Assembly: GCA_028023455.1 (NCBI GenBank)
Contig: JAQFVV010000283.1
Location: 1,167,377-1,231,376 of the forward strand
Direction of reading: 5' to 3'
Source of the DNA: Epiperipatus broadwayi
Taxonomy: Eukaryota > Onychophora > Udeonychophora > Euonychophora > Peripatidae
DNA length: 64,000 bases
Made by a program: the position numbers and the translations under genes. Under the pieces are notes generated by a model that ran no database searches, was not told the DNA's origin, and saw only the letters and a list, made by a program, of their open reading frames with translations. Positions 1 through 10,560 of this stretch are shown here, in pieces. How positions within the stretch are numbered: the stretch's first letter is position 1; each line of letters opens with the position of its first letter.

Positions 1-480
1 CTGAAGGAAGCTTGGAAGTCTGTGTTCATATCCCTTCTAATTTCCTCTATAGTTCAATATATATAATATACTTGCATTTAAAATATTACAGAATCAGCCT
101 GAGTTCTGACCTTCTGGGTACTTAAATGAACATATTAAGATCCTATATATGAGGAGTCAGAGTGACTTAAAGTCAACATGGGTATGACAACAATATTGGC
201 ATCTACAAGGGTTTTGAGCATTCCCATCATACGAAGCTGAAGAATTGGAGGTTGGAAAAGATTGAAGCTATCTATTAAAGTTTGAAGATTTGCTATATTA
301 ATATAAACTGAGCACCGATTGTATATATGTATGGGAGACGGTGATCTGTACCAACTTATGAGTGCTGGTTTATATATATGGTCATGTGTATTGATTATAT
401 GAAATGAAGTGGATAGCTGAATGGAACTTGAAAGTCTTAGTCCAAATCCCTTTAATTACATCTAAAGTTTAGTATGTATA
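1..480 (+). mobile_element. Family B dispersed repeat, two partial units in tandem
   Basis: Bases 1-58 are the tail of one unit (a 'tgttcatatccc' box followed by 'cctctatag'). A second unit runs from about 100 to 480 and ends with the related 'agtccaaatccc' tail. The second unit matches the right arms of the palindromic copies at 7.5-7.87 kb and 44.0-44.4 kb, sharing 'tatgaggagtcag', 'catgggtatgacaaca' and 'taatataaactgagca'. Around 345-395 a hammerhead-like segment is recognisable but broken: CTTATGA replaces CTGATGA and the GAAA box is lost. The tail box GTTCAAATCC, seen best in other copies, resembles a tRNA B box, so a tRNA-related end is possible. No coding capacity. Confidence 0.65.
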
Positions 481-1254
481 TATCTGTATTTAAATTATGT
501 AATAGTTGTTGTTTTTTTCGTTGTTATTTTTAATAAAACATTAAAACCTTTTTTTGACGTGGAAGGGGGGTGCCAATTATTGTTTTGCATAAGGGCGCTG
601 ATGACCCTTCCATTAGTTATGGCATTGCGTGTGTTATTAAAATAATTATTAGGCAAAATTTGATTCAAATCCTTATAATATTTTATGGTCTTCTTACTGT
701 CATATTTACTGTATTATGGCTATCCTTATAAAATCATTACCCACATAATTTATTCGAATATACCATAATCTAATGTTCGTATCTAATTATGATTATTTTT
801 TTCTCTTACTTTTTTCTCCTCCATTCCTTTCCGCACACACACTGCCTTTCTTCCCTTCTTTTTCTGCACAAGGACATTGTCTTAAAGTGTCATGTGCACA
901 TACTTTAAAAAATCATTTCTATATATGTAATGCAATCTTGAAATATGTGCCTGAAGGTTTTTTATTTAATACATAATTCAATATTTTTATATCACTTAAG
1001 CAATTTCATTTCAGCTTGAAATGATTAAATCAAAAAATCGCAGTAATTTGATCAAAATAGCTAGCTGTCAGAAGTTTTACAAAGTATTTATTTTTAATAT
1101 TCTCAATGAAGTACAATGTATTTAAATTACAGAGAGATTTAATTATGAGTAGTATTTTTATTATGATCTGAATTTTATTTCAAGAATATTAACCCTTTGA
1201 CCTGAATTTACAAAGTAATTATGTTCTGCTGACAGTTCTAGAATACTAAATTTT
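481..1254. other. AT-rich intergenic or intronic sequence
   Basis: No repeat, RNA or coding feature recognised. A short open frame at 773-976 is low-complexity and shows no family signature. Confidence 0.5.
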
Positions 1255-1345
1255 CAAAAAAAAAGTTTGATAAGAATAATAGTTGTAATTAGAGGGATTT
1301 GAATCCTGATTTTCGAATTCCCTTGTCATTCACTTCATCTTATAC
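1255..1345 (-). mobile_element. Family B end fragment
   Basis: 'agagggatttgaatcc' followed by 'cattcacttcatctta' matches the left end of the palindromic B copy at 43.61 kb. Only the tRNA B-box-like terminal segment is present. Confidence 0.5.
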
Positions 1346-1390
1346 TAGATTAAAAGTATATATGATATAAAGTATATATGAGATAAAAGG

Positions 1391-1612
1391 TGGCTGCTGG
1401 AGGGTTGCATTAGATCCTAAGATCTAGGTGCAGTGCTCTCAGATCCAAGGCTCCTCACTGATGAAGGCCACAAGCCAGAAACTAGTCTGGCGATATTGGA
1501 TGAGTAGGCACTAGATAGAGGTTTTATGCACAAGCCTTCTGGCATCCATTGATTACTCTAGCTTGCTATGTGGTGCAATATGTATAGTGAGTTTTGCCTG
1601 TTTATATATGAT
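1391..1612 (+). mobile_element. Family A repeat, right arm plus centre
   Basis: Starts at the palindrome centre ('tggctgctggagggttgc') and runs through the right arm to 'gagttttgcc'. It matches copies at 9.5, 22.3, 27.1 and 49.8 kb. The arm contains a hammerhead-like motif. The flanks both contain a TATATATGATATA-like string, a possible target duplication that low complexity makes uncertain. Confidence 0.75.
1442..1502 (+). ncRNA. Hammerhead-ribozyme-like motif, type I (family A)
   Basis: Seen: outer stem I ATCCAA pairs with TTGGAT; inner strand CTCCTCA lies before the box CTGATGA; stem II GGC/GCC has loop CACAA; GAAAC follows; mini stem III AC-TA-GT ends in C at the cleavage position; then the return strand TGGCGA. 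One inner stem I pair is broken here (C opposite C). Positions 10.1/11.1 are A and A instead of a pair. This agrees with the type I hammerhead consensus; activity is not shown. Confidence 0.65.
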
Positions 1613-1849
1613 ATACTTGTATTTAAATATTAAGAATAATACTTGTACAAAAAATAAACAAAATAGATATATACAAAATTACTGTTAAGAAACAATATCT
1701 TTTAATAATAAAAATTATGAGGGCAATCACTGAAATGTGTATCTACATTGATTCATGTCAAATTTGTGGGTGGGATGAGTTTGAATCGATGAAACAATTT
1801 ACTATTGATAAAATATTGGATGTATAATAAATATATGTGTGAGAAATTG

Positions 1850-1908
1850 TGACATGGACAACTGATGAGTGCTGACTCACAATGAAATGCACCTTGCAGT
1901 CAATTATC
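1850..1908 (+). ncRNA. Hammerhead-like motif in family C, copy 1
   Basis: CTGATGA at 1862-1868, then stem II region GTGCTGACTCACAAT, then GAAAT. The cleavage triplet position reads ACC rather than the ATC of copy 2, so this copy is probably inactive. Confidence 0.5.
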
Positions 1909-2189
1909 TTTTTGGGTGCCTTTATTCATGTTTCAAAAATATTAATGATTATTAAGTGTATCTATAAAAGATGTTACATGTGGAATTAGAGAAATGAAAG
2001 CAAATTATTTTGTGTACATGGTATAATTAAAAAAACATTAATCTTTAACTAGTTTATAGTTAAAACCTGGGCTAGAGATAATTTTTAGTTTTATAAATGA
2101 TTGGTGATGATCATTAGTATATTTATCTAGAGCAGATCATGTGGGTGGAATAAGTTTGACACCTGATGAAGATATATGTGAGAAATTGT

Positions 2190-2242
2190 GACTTGGGCCA
2201 ACTAATGAATGCTGGTTCAGTATGAAATGCATCTTGGGGGTC
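2190..2242 (+). ncRNA. Hammerhead-like motif in family C, copy 2
   Basis: CCAA before the box pairs with TTGG after the cleavage position. GAAATGCATC gives A-T and T-A stem III pairs closing a GC loop, with C at position 17. An outer GAC/GTC adds to stem I. The conserved box is damaged (CTAATGA). Together copies 1 and 2 define an intact consensus. Confidence 0.5.
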
Positions 2243-2335
2243 ATTTTGTCTTTTCATATGTCTTTATTTGTATATTTCAAGAATATGGTTTAATGAAGAT
2301 TATTAAGTATATCTAAGAAAGATTATAGGGAAAAA

Positions 2336-3690
2336 CTATGTTTAAACTTCATTATGCCAAGGGTTTCTTTTTATATTTTTGTCAATATATCTGGTTTCTA
2401 TTCACTTTTAATCCTTTATGGAATGGAAAAGTGTTACATTGTCAACATAAGCATGGAAATTTAGTTGTTTGTTATCACTAATTCACTCCATGAATGAAGG
2501 TTGTTTGTAAAATGCATGCATAATAACAGAAGATGTTCTAAATTTCTGTGCTTGTGGATATTTGTAATGTGGTATGGTGAAGGAAAAAATCAGAAAACTT
2601 GAAATTTCTTGTATCAGCTAAGTTAAATAATTTAATCTGAATAACTTTACTAGGTTACTAAATATTATAATTTTTGATTTGCATAATAAGATTGCATTTT
2701 GTTTAAGATGCAAAAATATTCAAATAAGTATATATTTTCTAATATTCTGCTAACCCTCTTGAACCAAATGTCAAAGATTTTTCTGATTGGTATCATGTCA
2801 TCAAATTCATTTAATTTTTTTTTTTTGCCATCAGTGTTCATAGGAGGATACTGATATTAGTCAAACAGAAGTTGATTGTACAGAAAGCTTGAATCTTTTC
2901 TTTTATTTGAAATAGAAGTCTTACAGTTCTGTTAATGTTATTTTCAAAAATCTACTAAATTAGGAATTACTATACATTCCTCAGGTAAAATGTTATACAC
3001 ATATAATAATACAAACTCTATTAAAACAAAATTCACAAATTTTTTTCCTGTAAATGTGTGAACAAATTAATTAACGTATCTTTAACATTTTGTGTAGATA
3101 ATAGGAACTTGTGAATAATAGATATATGGATTGTGTTATCCTCTAATCTGAACGAATATCACAATTAAAATTTCTTCAAGTTACAAATGCCTTAATTAAA
3201 TATAAAAATCAGACATGAGTCAGAATTGACTATACACATTTACCCAGAGGCTTAAATAAGAATGACCATGATAATCCATTCATTATACCCTGCAGTTAAA
3301 TTTGCTGTGTCTATTAGCTTCTTTTCATGAATTAGGCCACATCAATACAGTTATATTAAATTCTCGGTGGTTGTTTATTAACATATATATTATAAGTCCA
3401 TGTAATAGTGGGTGTGCCAAAATTTCCAATTGCTTTTACTAGTTTAACATGCCTCTATATTTTTATAGTTAGTTAATATACGAGGTAATATGCCCTCTAG
3501 CAGGAACCTTTGGCAATGTGCACATGAGTTTTAACAAATTTTTTTTTTTTTTTTAAATTAAAAAATCAGTTTAATAATTACTTATTTACCTTACGATATA
3601 TATGTATTCTGATTAAATATTTTTGGGGTCAAAATTGTTTATGATAGACTTCTTTATTGCCAAAAAACAGTCCATTGTATATTATACAAA
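2336..3690. other. AT-rich sequence with no recognised feature
   Basis: Contains a poly-T run near 3540-3555. Nothing else supported. Confidence 0.5.
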
Positions 3691-3774
3691 TTGTTAAATG
3701 TGGCAACTAAGAAGTATATCAATTATTATAACAATAACTTCGAACATTACATATATATTCACAACTGTGATTCA

Positions 3775-4500
3775 TCTCAGCATCATTTTCACCCATTATT
3801 AATCTACTACTCAATGAAGTTCTCTCCAAGTTTAATCCATCTTCTTAGATCTCTAGTCTCTCTTCTCCACATCAGTCCAGCACACTTCCTTACTTCATCA
3901 ACTCATCTCACATGTGGACTCTTTCTAGGTCTTTTACAATCTCTTGAAATCCATTTTAAAATTTCAATTGTCCATTTATTATCATCTCTTCTACCAATAT
4001 ATCCAACCCAACTCTACTTCAGTCTTTTAATTCTTTCAGTGATGTCAGTAAAACCTGCTTGTTTTCTCATCCAAGTATTTTATTTTCAATCTCTTCTTGT
4101 TACTCTAAAATACATCTCTCCATCCTTTATTGAGTGGTCTGAAGTCTTTGTATTGTCTTCTGTTAAGTGTTTAAGTTTCAGATCCATAAGTAAAAACTGT
4201 AATGCAATGGATAGGTATATTCCCTTTTAATATTATTTTCATCAAAAGCACTCCAACCAAGTTTAATTCTATGATTAATTTTATCCATTATGTTTTCATT
4301 TCTAGTAATCATCTAACCATGATATTTGTGGTTGTTAACTTCTTCTAACTCATCATTATCAATCTTTTTTTTTTTTTTTGAGAAAATCCATTGAACATCA
4401 TTTTAAACTTTTTAACATTTACATTTAATCATATTTTCTTACTATCATTTGATATATAGTTATAAATATAAACTTTTGCATTCTGAGTAAATCACTGTTG
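3775..4500 (-). pseudogene. RTE-like LINE reverse transcriptase, 3' part, decayed
   Basis: The minus strand matches the LINE at 56.5-57.1 kb nearly end to end: the C-terminal segment corresponding to 'WAGHIVRR.DNRWT.EIL', then the thumb region with the counterpart of YGSETWTL, then the YLG segment. It extends further 5' than that copy, through a 'LNVKK.KMMFNG'-like stretch near 4380-4440, where a T-run interrupts the frame. Multiple stops and frameshifts make it non-functional. The long plus-strand open frame over the same bases is a shadow of this element. Family assignment follows similarity of the C-terminal WAGH/DNRW segment to animal endonuclease-reverse-transcriptase LINEs. Confidence 0.75.
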
Positions 4501-7149
4501 TCAATTAATTTTATATGTTTTTATAGAAATATCTGAATAGGTTTAAATCTCTGTTGTATATTCGTTAATAGTTTCTAAATATGTGTATTTGACCCTCCTA
4601 CTTCAGTATTTATTTTTCCAGAAATCCAATTAGTTAAATTCTTTATAATTTCTCTACCTTTTATTAAATACATAGCATATTGTGTTCTATCTGTACTATT
4701 AAAAAAGATAAAGATTGTTTTGGAACAAATATCACGTGTGTATTTTTCCCTTCTCTCTTTTTCAATTCAATTTATATATGAGTCAATAGTCAGAATGCAA
4801 CACTGGGTGAATCAAAAATTGATACAAAATCGATCACAGTTAAAGTAATTATAATGATACAATTCTTTTGATAAAAATTAAAACTAAAATAATTGATTCT
4901 GAAAGCAAAAAACAAAAGTGAAAAAGTAGTATATATCAATTATTTCACAAGGTGTTCTTCATTTTACATTTTTCCGAGAACAGTTTTCTTCACCATTTAC
5001 TAGAGCCATCTACTAAAGATTAATCAATAAGCATAAGATGCTATAATATCCACACCCCCAACAGATCAGGTTTTGGCTTTTGTCTTGAAGATGTCTGGAA
5101 TTAATGCACATGTTATCTAGCCTTTACTTTTTATTTCCTTGATGCTATTGAAGCTAATATCCTGAAATTAAAATAAATCCTTAAATTTCAACTTATGTTG
5201 TCATATAGATATGACATCAGGCCAGTTTTTATATATTTTAGTAATCTCAGCTTTACATTTAGGTTCCTTCTATCTTTTGATTATAAAGGTTAACACCAAT
5301 AACAACATCACATGGTTTACTCAGCTTATATGTATGCTTCCTAGAACAATAGTCTTCCTCTTTTTCTAAAACCATCTTAAATCTAATAACAACTGAAACC
5401 ATAAGAAAAAATAAAAATCTATACTGAAAAGGCATAGTTTTTGTAGGTCTTCTTTGATGTAATAATTTAGGTTGCACCAGTTGAAGAATATGTCTGGAAA
5501 TTTAAAATGAGAAAAAAAAATGATAGCACTTACTAACCTAAAAAAAAAAAAAAAACTTCGAGCAGCCACAAACAAACAAGAGCAAAAATGCCAATGTACT
5601 AGTCTTGCTTTGAAAAAGAGGCAGGAAAAAATAACTGTTTAGAAATTGATATAATAGCGACACCTCTGGTACTATTTAAAAATTAGTGTTAAAATTGAAA
5701 TAGCTTCAAATGTCTTAAAGACTATCTTAATTTGATGTTATTGGAGTCTCTGGGAAAAAGGTTGTTTTTAAATTTTAAGATGACCTGTGATATAGAAGTA
5801 TGTTTTCTCTTCTAATTTTTTTTTTTACCCAGACTGCATTTCATTTATATAATGTTGGGTCTTTTTAAAAAACTCTACATCTTCTCTTAGTAGCCTCTAA
5901 TGGAATCTGTCATGTGTGAAAGAAAAATCAAATTTGAGAAAAATGTATAAATATTACTTTAGAATGCCAATTACATTTTCCATGATTCAATTTTCATGGA
6001 ACTACTGTCATGTACAGGTGTTGTATCGTCATCATGCATGATTTTGCACAATAATGATTTATCGATGATAGAACTACCTGATAAAATCTCTTTCGGCTTC
6101 ATAACTTGCTTCACATTGCCTAAATTTTTTTTTAAAAAAAAGCTTACACAAATTGCCAAAATAATTTTAGAAAGTTGTGTGGGGTGGGGAGGGAGCTATA
6201 GAAGTTAAGGCAAAAAAAAAATTAATAATCTTCTAAATGCAAAATTCTATGTTTAGTCATAATGTAAATAAAGACGTTTTAATAATTTTGATAAAGTAAG
6301 ACATCTTTCATTTGCTAAATAAATTTAAAATATGATTTTTTTCTACAGAACAGGCTTTGTCATACTTGCATTTATATATGTAAAATATAGGAAGGTTAAA
6401 GTCTGAGTTCAAACCCTTTGCTCTGAAATGAACGATATTAAACGCAAAGTCAGGGAAGCCTACATTCTAAGCGACCCAGCAGCAATCAATAGAAGAGATG
6501 CCTGCTTTTCTCTGTCTCAAAAATGGTCTATGTAGCATCTTCATATGAATTTGCATAAATTTGCATTAACATTACAGTTCTTAACCAAATACAAGTCGCC
6601 ATGAATATGGGACTATAAACTATCCCGAAAGCGCTTGGCGATAAATTTTAATAATTTTATTTACGTTTAATAGCTTCATTATCTGTGCGCAGAGCATATA
6701 TATATATATTAATTGATTTCAAATGCTAATGAAATAAAGCTTTAACTATTTCAATAAAATTAAGCAAAATATTGTCTTTCTCTTTTTAAATAATATTTAA
6801 TTTTCTTTTTCTTTAAAGTTAAAGTTTATTTTATTAATTTTCTATTACAAAACACGTTTTAAATATTGATCGTTAAATTAAAAAATAACTACTTATTCTG
6901 TTGAAAGCATTAACATGTAAAAGATTGGTGCAAATTTCTCTATGAAAATCCCAAAAAATACTTTATTACCACTTACTCAAGTCATCTGTTGTGATTTTAA
7001 ATAGAAAAGTAAAGTGATCAGGAGGGGGGGGGTAAAACGGTTTAATTGTCTATTTCTTTTAAAACACAAGTTGAAAAGTTTTCTCTCTAAAGTTAATAAA
7101 AGGACTGATGGAATTACTGCTAATTTTGTGTTTGATAATTCATAACTTT
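4501..7149. other. AT-rich sequence with no recognised gene
   Basis: Short open frames around 5.3-5.6 kb and 6.0-6.2 kb overlap on both strands, have low complexity and no motif. Upstream LINE sequence could extend a little beyond 4500 but is not recognisable. Confidence 0.45.
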
Positions 7150-7222
7150 CAATCTCCTTCAGTCATTTACTCTATCCCATACAACCGATAAACATTACCA
7201 CACACATGTGAAAAAGATAAAC

Positions 7223-7283
7223 GATCTCTAATATAGCGTATTTCGTGCAGGAGCAGCACTCATCAGTTGGTCCAAATCATAAT
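7223..7283 (-). ncRNA. Hammerhead-ribozyme-like motif, intact core (family B)
   Basis: On the minus strand: CCAA, then CTGATGA (complement of 7260-7266), stem II GTGC/GCAC closing a seven-base loop, then GAAA directly after the C, giving the canonical G10.1-C11.1 pair. The following AUA-loop-UAU can form stem III, then UUAG returns against CCAA with one mismatch; GATC strings in both flanks can extend stem I. This is the best conserved core in the window for this family. Confidence 0.7.
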
Positions 7284-7742
7284 CTCTCATATATAACAAG
7301 TGTTCAGTTTATATTAAGATAAAAAATCTTCAATCTTTAATGGACAGGCTTCAATCTACTCCAACCTCCAATTCTTCAGCCATACCATTGAAAATCTGAT
7401 GATGGAGTGCCCAAAACCACTGTTGACGTCAATATTATTGTCATGCACATGTTGATTTTAAGTTAATCTTACCCCTCATATATAAGACTTTGTACCATTT
7501 AAATACCCAGAAAAGGGTTGGACAGGATATTTGCTGAATATGAGGGGTAAGGTTGATTTAAAATCAACATCAGCATGACAAAAATATTGGCATCAGAAAT
7601 AAATTTGGGTATTCCATCATCAGATTTTCAATTATGTGGATGGTTGACGAGTTGGAGTAGATTGAAGTTTTTTATTAAAATTTGAAGATCTGCTATCTTA
7701 ATATAAACTGAGCATTGATTATATATGTGTGTGAGAGATGAT

Positions 7743-7798
7743 GATCTGGATTAACTGATGAGAGGTGATTCAGAATGAAATACATCTATTGGAGATCG
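7743..7798 (+). ncRNA. Hammerhead-like motif, right arm of the 7.5 kb B palindrome
   Basis: GATCT upstream pairs with AGATC downstream. CTGATGA at 7755-7761 is intact; GAAATACATC gives a two-pair stem III ending in C; then 'tattgg'. Stem II is weaker than in the left arm. Confidence 0.6.
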
Positions 7799-7866
7799 AG
7801 TGGATGTTTGAAGGGAGCTTGAAAGTCTGTGTTCAAATCCCCTATAATTACATCTAAACTCCCTGT

Positions 7867-9017
7867 ATATAAATTATAATTCATAACCTGTGTTTATTTT
7901 ATGTTTTTTAACATCAAAGAACTTTGTGTTTATATATTCAATATCTATGTTTTTAAATGCATATACGGAATAATACAATATTAATATTTAAGCAGTGAAT
8001 AAGTGTATATAAAAGTGGAATATGTATTAAGTCACATTAAAATGTACGTTTAAATTAATGCTGAAATTTACATTTTACTAAAACTATTACGTAAAACTAT
8101 TTACATGATAAAGTGAAATAAATTAAAACATCAATTAAATAATGAGAAGGAACTAAAAAGTAAAACCTAATTAAGTAGAAATACAACTGGCAATAACTAA
8201 TTAACTATTAAATTCTAGAAGGATCTAATGTTTTAAAAATCCTTAATAGATAATAAAAAACCTTCTACCCAGATAAAGATAAAACAGATAGATTACTCCA
8301 AAAAACAAAGGAGAAAAGAAAACTATTTAAGCAGGGAGGGGGGAGAAAGCCATGTCTTTTCTTCCCTGAGTTCTAGCAACTGGTTTGCTGACCAACATGA
8401 AGCAGCAGAAGAAACCAGCAGGAATTTGTTACCAGACCCAGGATCTCAGCTTCTGAAGATACTCTAACCTACTAAGATTCAAACAGATCACTCCAATCTT
8501 ATTATGATTTATAAGCACTTCAAGGACCAACAGAAGTAAAGACATTTGTCATGATGCTGGATAAATAGTGACTTTAATTAAGCATTAAGTAAGATTAAGC
8601 AAGGGATTAATATTCCCTGAAAATGTCTAAGGAAGTGCATATAGTGGGATTAAACTTATATGTACTCATATTATGTATAATGTATAACGAAGTGTATCTT
8701 TATTATCAGAATTATAGTGTTTTGTTATTAAAATTAGTTTAGAAATTAATAAACATTGAGGTTAGTTATTTTACTTAGAAGGGCAAGAATGTAGAAATCA
8801 TATTGCTAGCTTTACTCAAGAGAAAGTTAAGATTAAGACATAGCAAAAAGCATATACAATAGTGTCATTGTGCCACAATACTAATAAAAGTAGTTGAATA
8901 GTTTATTTCATAGCAGTTAAGTTATATATCTCATTATAGTTTCAGTAAAATATAAATCATTAATTATGCTCAAAATATGAATCATAAAAGCCTAAAAATA
9001 TGCCAGTACTTGTAGGT
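7867..9017. other. AT-rich sequence with no recognised feature
   Basis: Nothing supported. A slightly less AT-rich patch at 8330-8540 has no open frame of note. Confidence 0.5.
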
Positions 9018-9290
9018 TTTAAACCAATAAACATCACGTGATCATCATTTCTTAGGCTTGCTTATAACTGTTATTAAAACAGGAAAAACTCTATACCTAT
9101 TGCCACTCAGTGCAAGCCAGAGTAATAAATGGATTCCAGAAGACTTGTGCATAAAATCCCCATCTAGTGCCTACTCATCCAGTATCTCCAGATGAATTTC
9201 TGACTTGGTTGCCTTTATCAGTGTGGAGCCTTGGATCTGAGAGCACTGCACCTAGATTTATGATCTAATGCAACCCTCCAGCAGCCATAT
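9018..9290 (-). mobile_element. Family A repeat, left arm plus centre
   Basis: Begins with the outer segment 'ccaataaacatcacgtgatc', continues through the arm ('cactcagtgcaagccagagt', 'gcataaaatcccc', 'ctactcatcc') and ends at the centre box 'ccctccagcagcca'. It carries a minus-strand hammerhead-like motif at 9175-9237 in which CTGATAA replaces CTGATGA. The outer segment recurs at 9470, 22330, 29605 and 55480. Confidence 0.75.
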
Positions 9291-9469
9291 TTTATCTCTA
9301 CTTAACTACAAAACTATGAGTCTTAAATTGAAAACACCATAATATTTTCAATCCAATCCAAGCTCATTAGCTTATATAATCATATAGATTTAAACTCAGT
9401 TCAGTACCTATACATTTTGGTGACTTTGGTTCTTTAATAACCATAACTACCATTATCCTATTAGGCAGG

Positions 9470-9690
9470 ATTGGTTTTAAGCCAATAAACATCACATGAA
9501 CACCATTTCTTATGCTTGCTAGGCAAAACTCTCTATATGTATTGTCATTCAGTGGCTGCTGGAGGGTTGCATTAGATCCTAAGATCTATGTGCAGTGCTC
9601 TCAGATCCAAGGCTCTTCACTGATGAAAGTCACAAGCCAGAAACTAGTCTGGGGATATTGGATGAGTAGCACTATAGGATGCTCAAATGA
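9470..9690 (+). mobile_element. Family A repeat, rearranged: left outer segment fused to centre and right arm
   Basis: 'ccaataaacatcacatgaac' and 'ggcaaaactctctatatg' of the left arm are followed directly, at about 9553, by the centre 'tggctgctggagggttgc' and the right arm, which stops at 'gatgagtagcac'. Most of the left arm is therefore deleted. Parallel to the A copy only 180 bp upstream. Confidence 0.7.
9604..9663 (+). ncRNA. Hammerhead-ribozyme-like motif, type I (family A)
   Basis: ATCCAA/TTGGAT outer stem I; inner stem CTCTTCA with TGGGGA, six pairs counting G-U; intact CTGATGA; loop CACAA in a weakened stem II (AGT/GCC); GAAAC, TA loop, GTC. All catalytic-core positions agree with the hammerhead consensus. 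Confidence 0.7.
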
Positions 9691-9739
9691 TGTTGGATAT
9701 AACATCTCTTATATTCATTACCATTAATCAATTTAGTTT

Positions 9740-10560
9740 TTCTCATTTTTTGTAATATTATTATGTATTTAAACTTAATTAAATTACTCAGATTCTTTTC
9801 TATTTTCACAAAGCCTTGTTTCATCAAGTCTTTTCTAATTTTATCTTCATAATCTTCTTTATTTACAATTACAAATCTAGAACATTTATCTTCAACAGTA
9901 ATAACTAAATTTTTCTTCTTAACTTTCTCTATAATGTCCTTTAATGATTTTTATCTTTCCACTCATCCTTATTTATATATCCATTCTTCTTATTAATTAC
10001 ATTATTAATTTTTGACTGTATATTAATTTTTTCTTCTTTCTTAATATTTGCTGCTTCAATATGAATCACTATTTTTCTATCAATGCCATATTCTTAAAGG
10101 ATATATATTTTGGTCCTTTCTACAACATCACCATCTGGTTATTTAAAAATTTACTTCTCAATATATTTATCAATTTATTATTTTTACTATCATTTTTATG
10201 CTATTCATTTTTACTCTCTTCATTTTTATTATTTCTTTTATCATACATCTCTTTATCCTTATACGTTATCCATGTCCACTTCTTTTCATATTTTATTTTA
10301 AGCCTATTTTTATGTATTCATTATGCTCTTCTAGCCATTTATCCATATAATAAAACATCTCCCATGATACTTTTGAAGAACAGGCTTTAATTCTCTCCAT
10401 TCTCCAACTCTTTAGCCATTCATAGTACAATGGAAAATAATGAAGAAGGAGTAATCTATTTAGATTTAATAATGAAAAAAGATTGGGAATGGAGAGATTA
10501 AGATTAAGCATTGTATAAAGGACAAACATGTCAGACATATGATACATTCGAGATCTTTTC
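9740..10560 (-). pseudogene. Decayed Penelope-like element, N-terminal region (tentative 5' half)
   Basis: On the minus strand 9745-9960 reads openly. It contains 'NLVITVEDK', then 'FVIVNKEDYEDKI' and 'KDLMKQGF'. This matches the Penelope-like RT pattern in which an 'I.PADKG..VVI....DY' block precedes the reverse-transcriptase fingers. A frameshift near 9945 joins it to 'NKKNGYINKDEWKDK' upstream. The segment 10293-10562 has an 89-codon minus frame (WLEEHNEYIKI) with no recognised motif; including it in the same element is a guess from orientation and position. No catalytic RT motif is present, so the copy is truncated 3'. Confidence 0.5.

Larger units (their letters stand above)
1740..2335 (+). 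mobile_element. Family C repeat, two direct copies
   Basis: Two diverged copies of about 210-240 bp, near 1745-1980 and 2135-2335. They share 'gtgggtggratragtttga', 'gtgagaaattgtgac', 'tgaaatgcaYctt' and 'gaagattattaagt'-type strings. The internal segment is clearly related to family B (CCAAcTgATGAgtGCTGgtTCAgtaTGAAA). The direct arrangement resembles a tandem dimer. Confidence 0.65.
7150..7866. mobile_element. Family B repeat, long palindrome
   Basis: Two arms of about 350 bp are inverted copies of one another. Left: 'cagtttatattaagata', 'cttcaatcttt', 'cattgaaaatctgatgatgg', 'catgttgattttaa'. Right: the reverse complements in mirrored order. The centre lies near 7490-7540. Arms have diverged by scattered substitutions, so this is an old foldback. 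Each arm carries a hammerhead-like motif, in opposite orientations. The right end finishes in 'gtgttcaaatccc', a tRNA B-box-like string. Confidence 0.8.

Noticed and set aside
3691-4230. 179-codon open frame on the plus strand
   Set aside because: It lies antisense to an RTE-like LINE whose protein blocks are recognisable on the minus strand; the plus frame is a shadow.
10061-10390. 109-codon plus frame rich in Leu/Phe/Ser, looking like a membrane protein
   Set aside because: T-rich antisense of A-rich sequence; overlapping plus frames of the same kind show that it is compositional.
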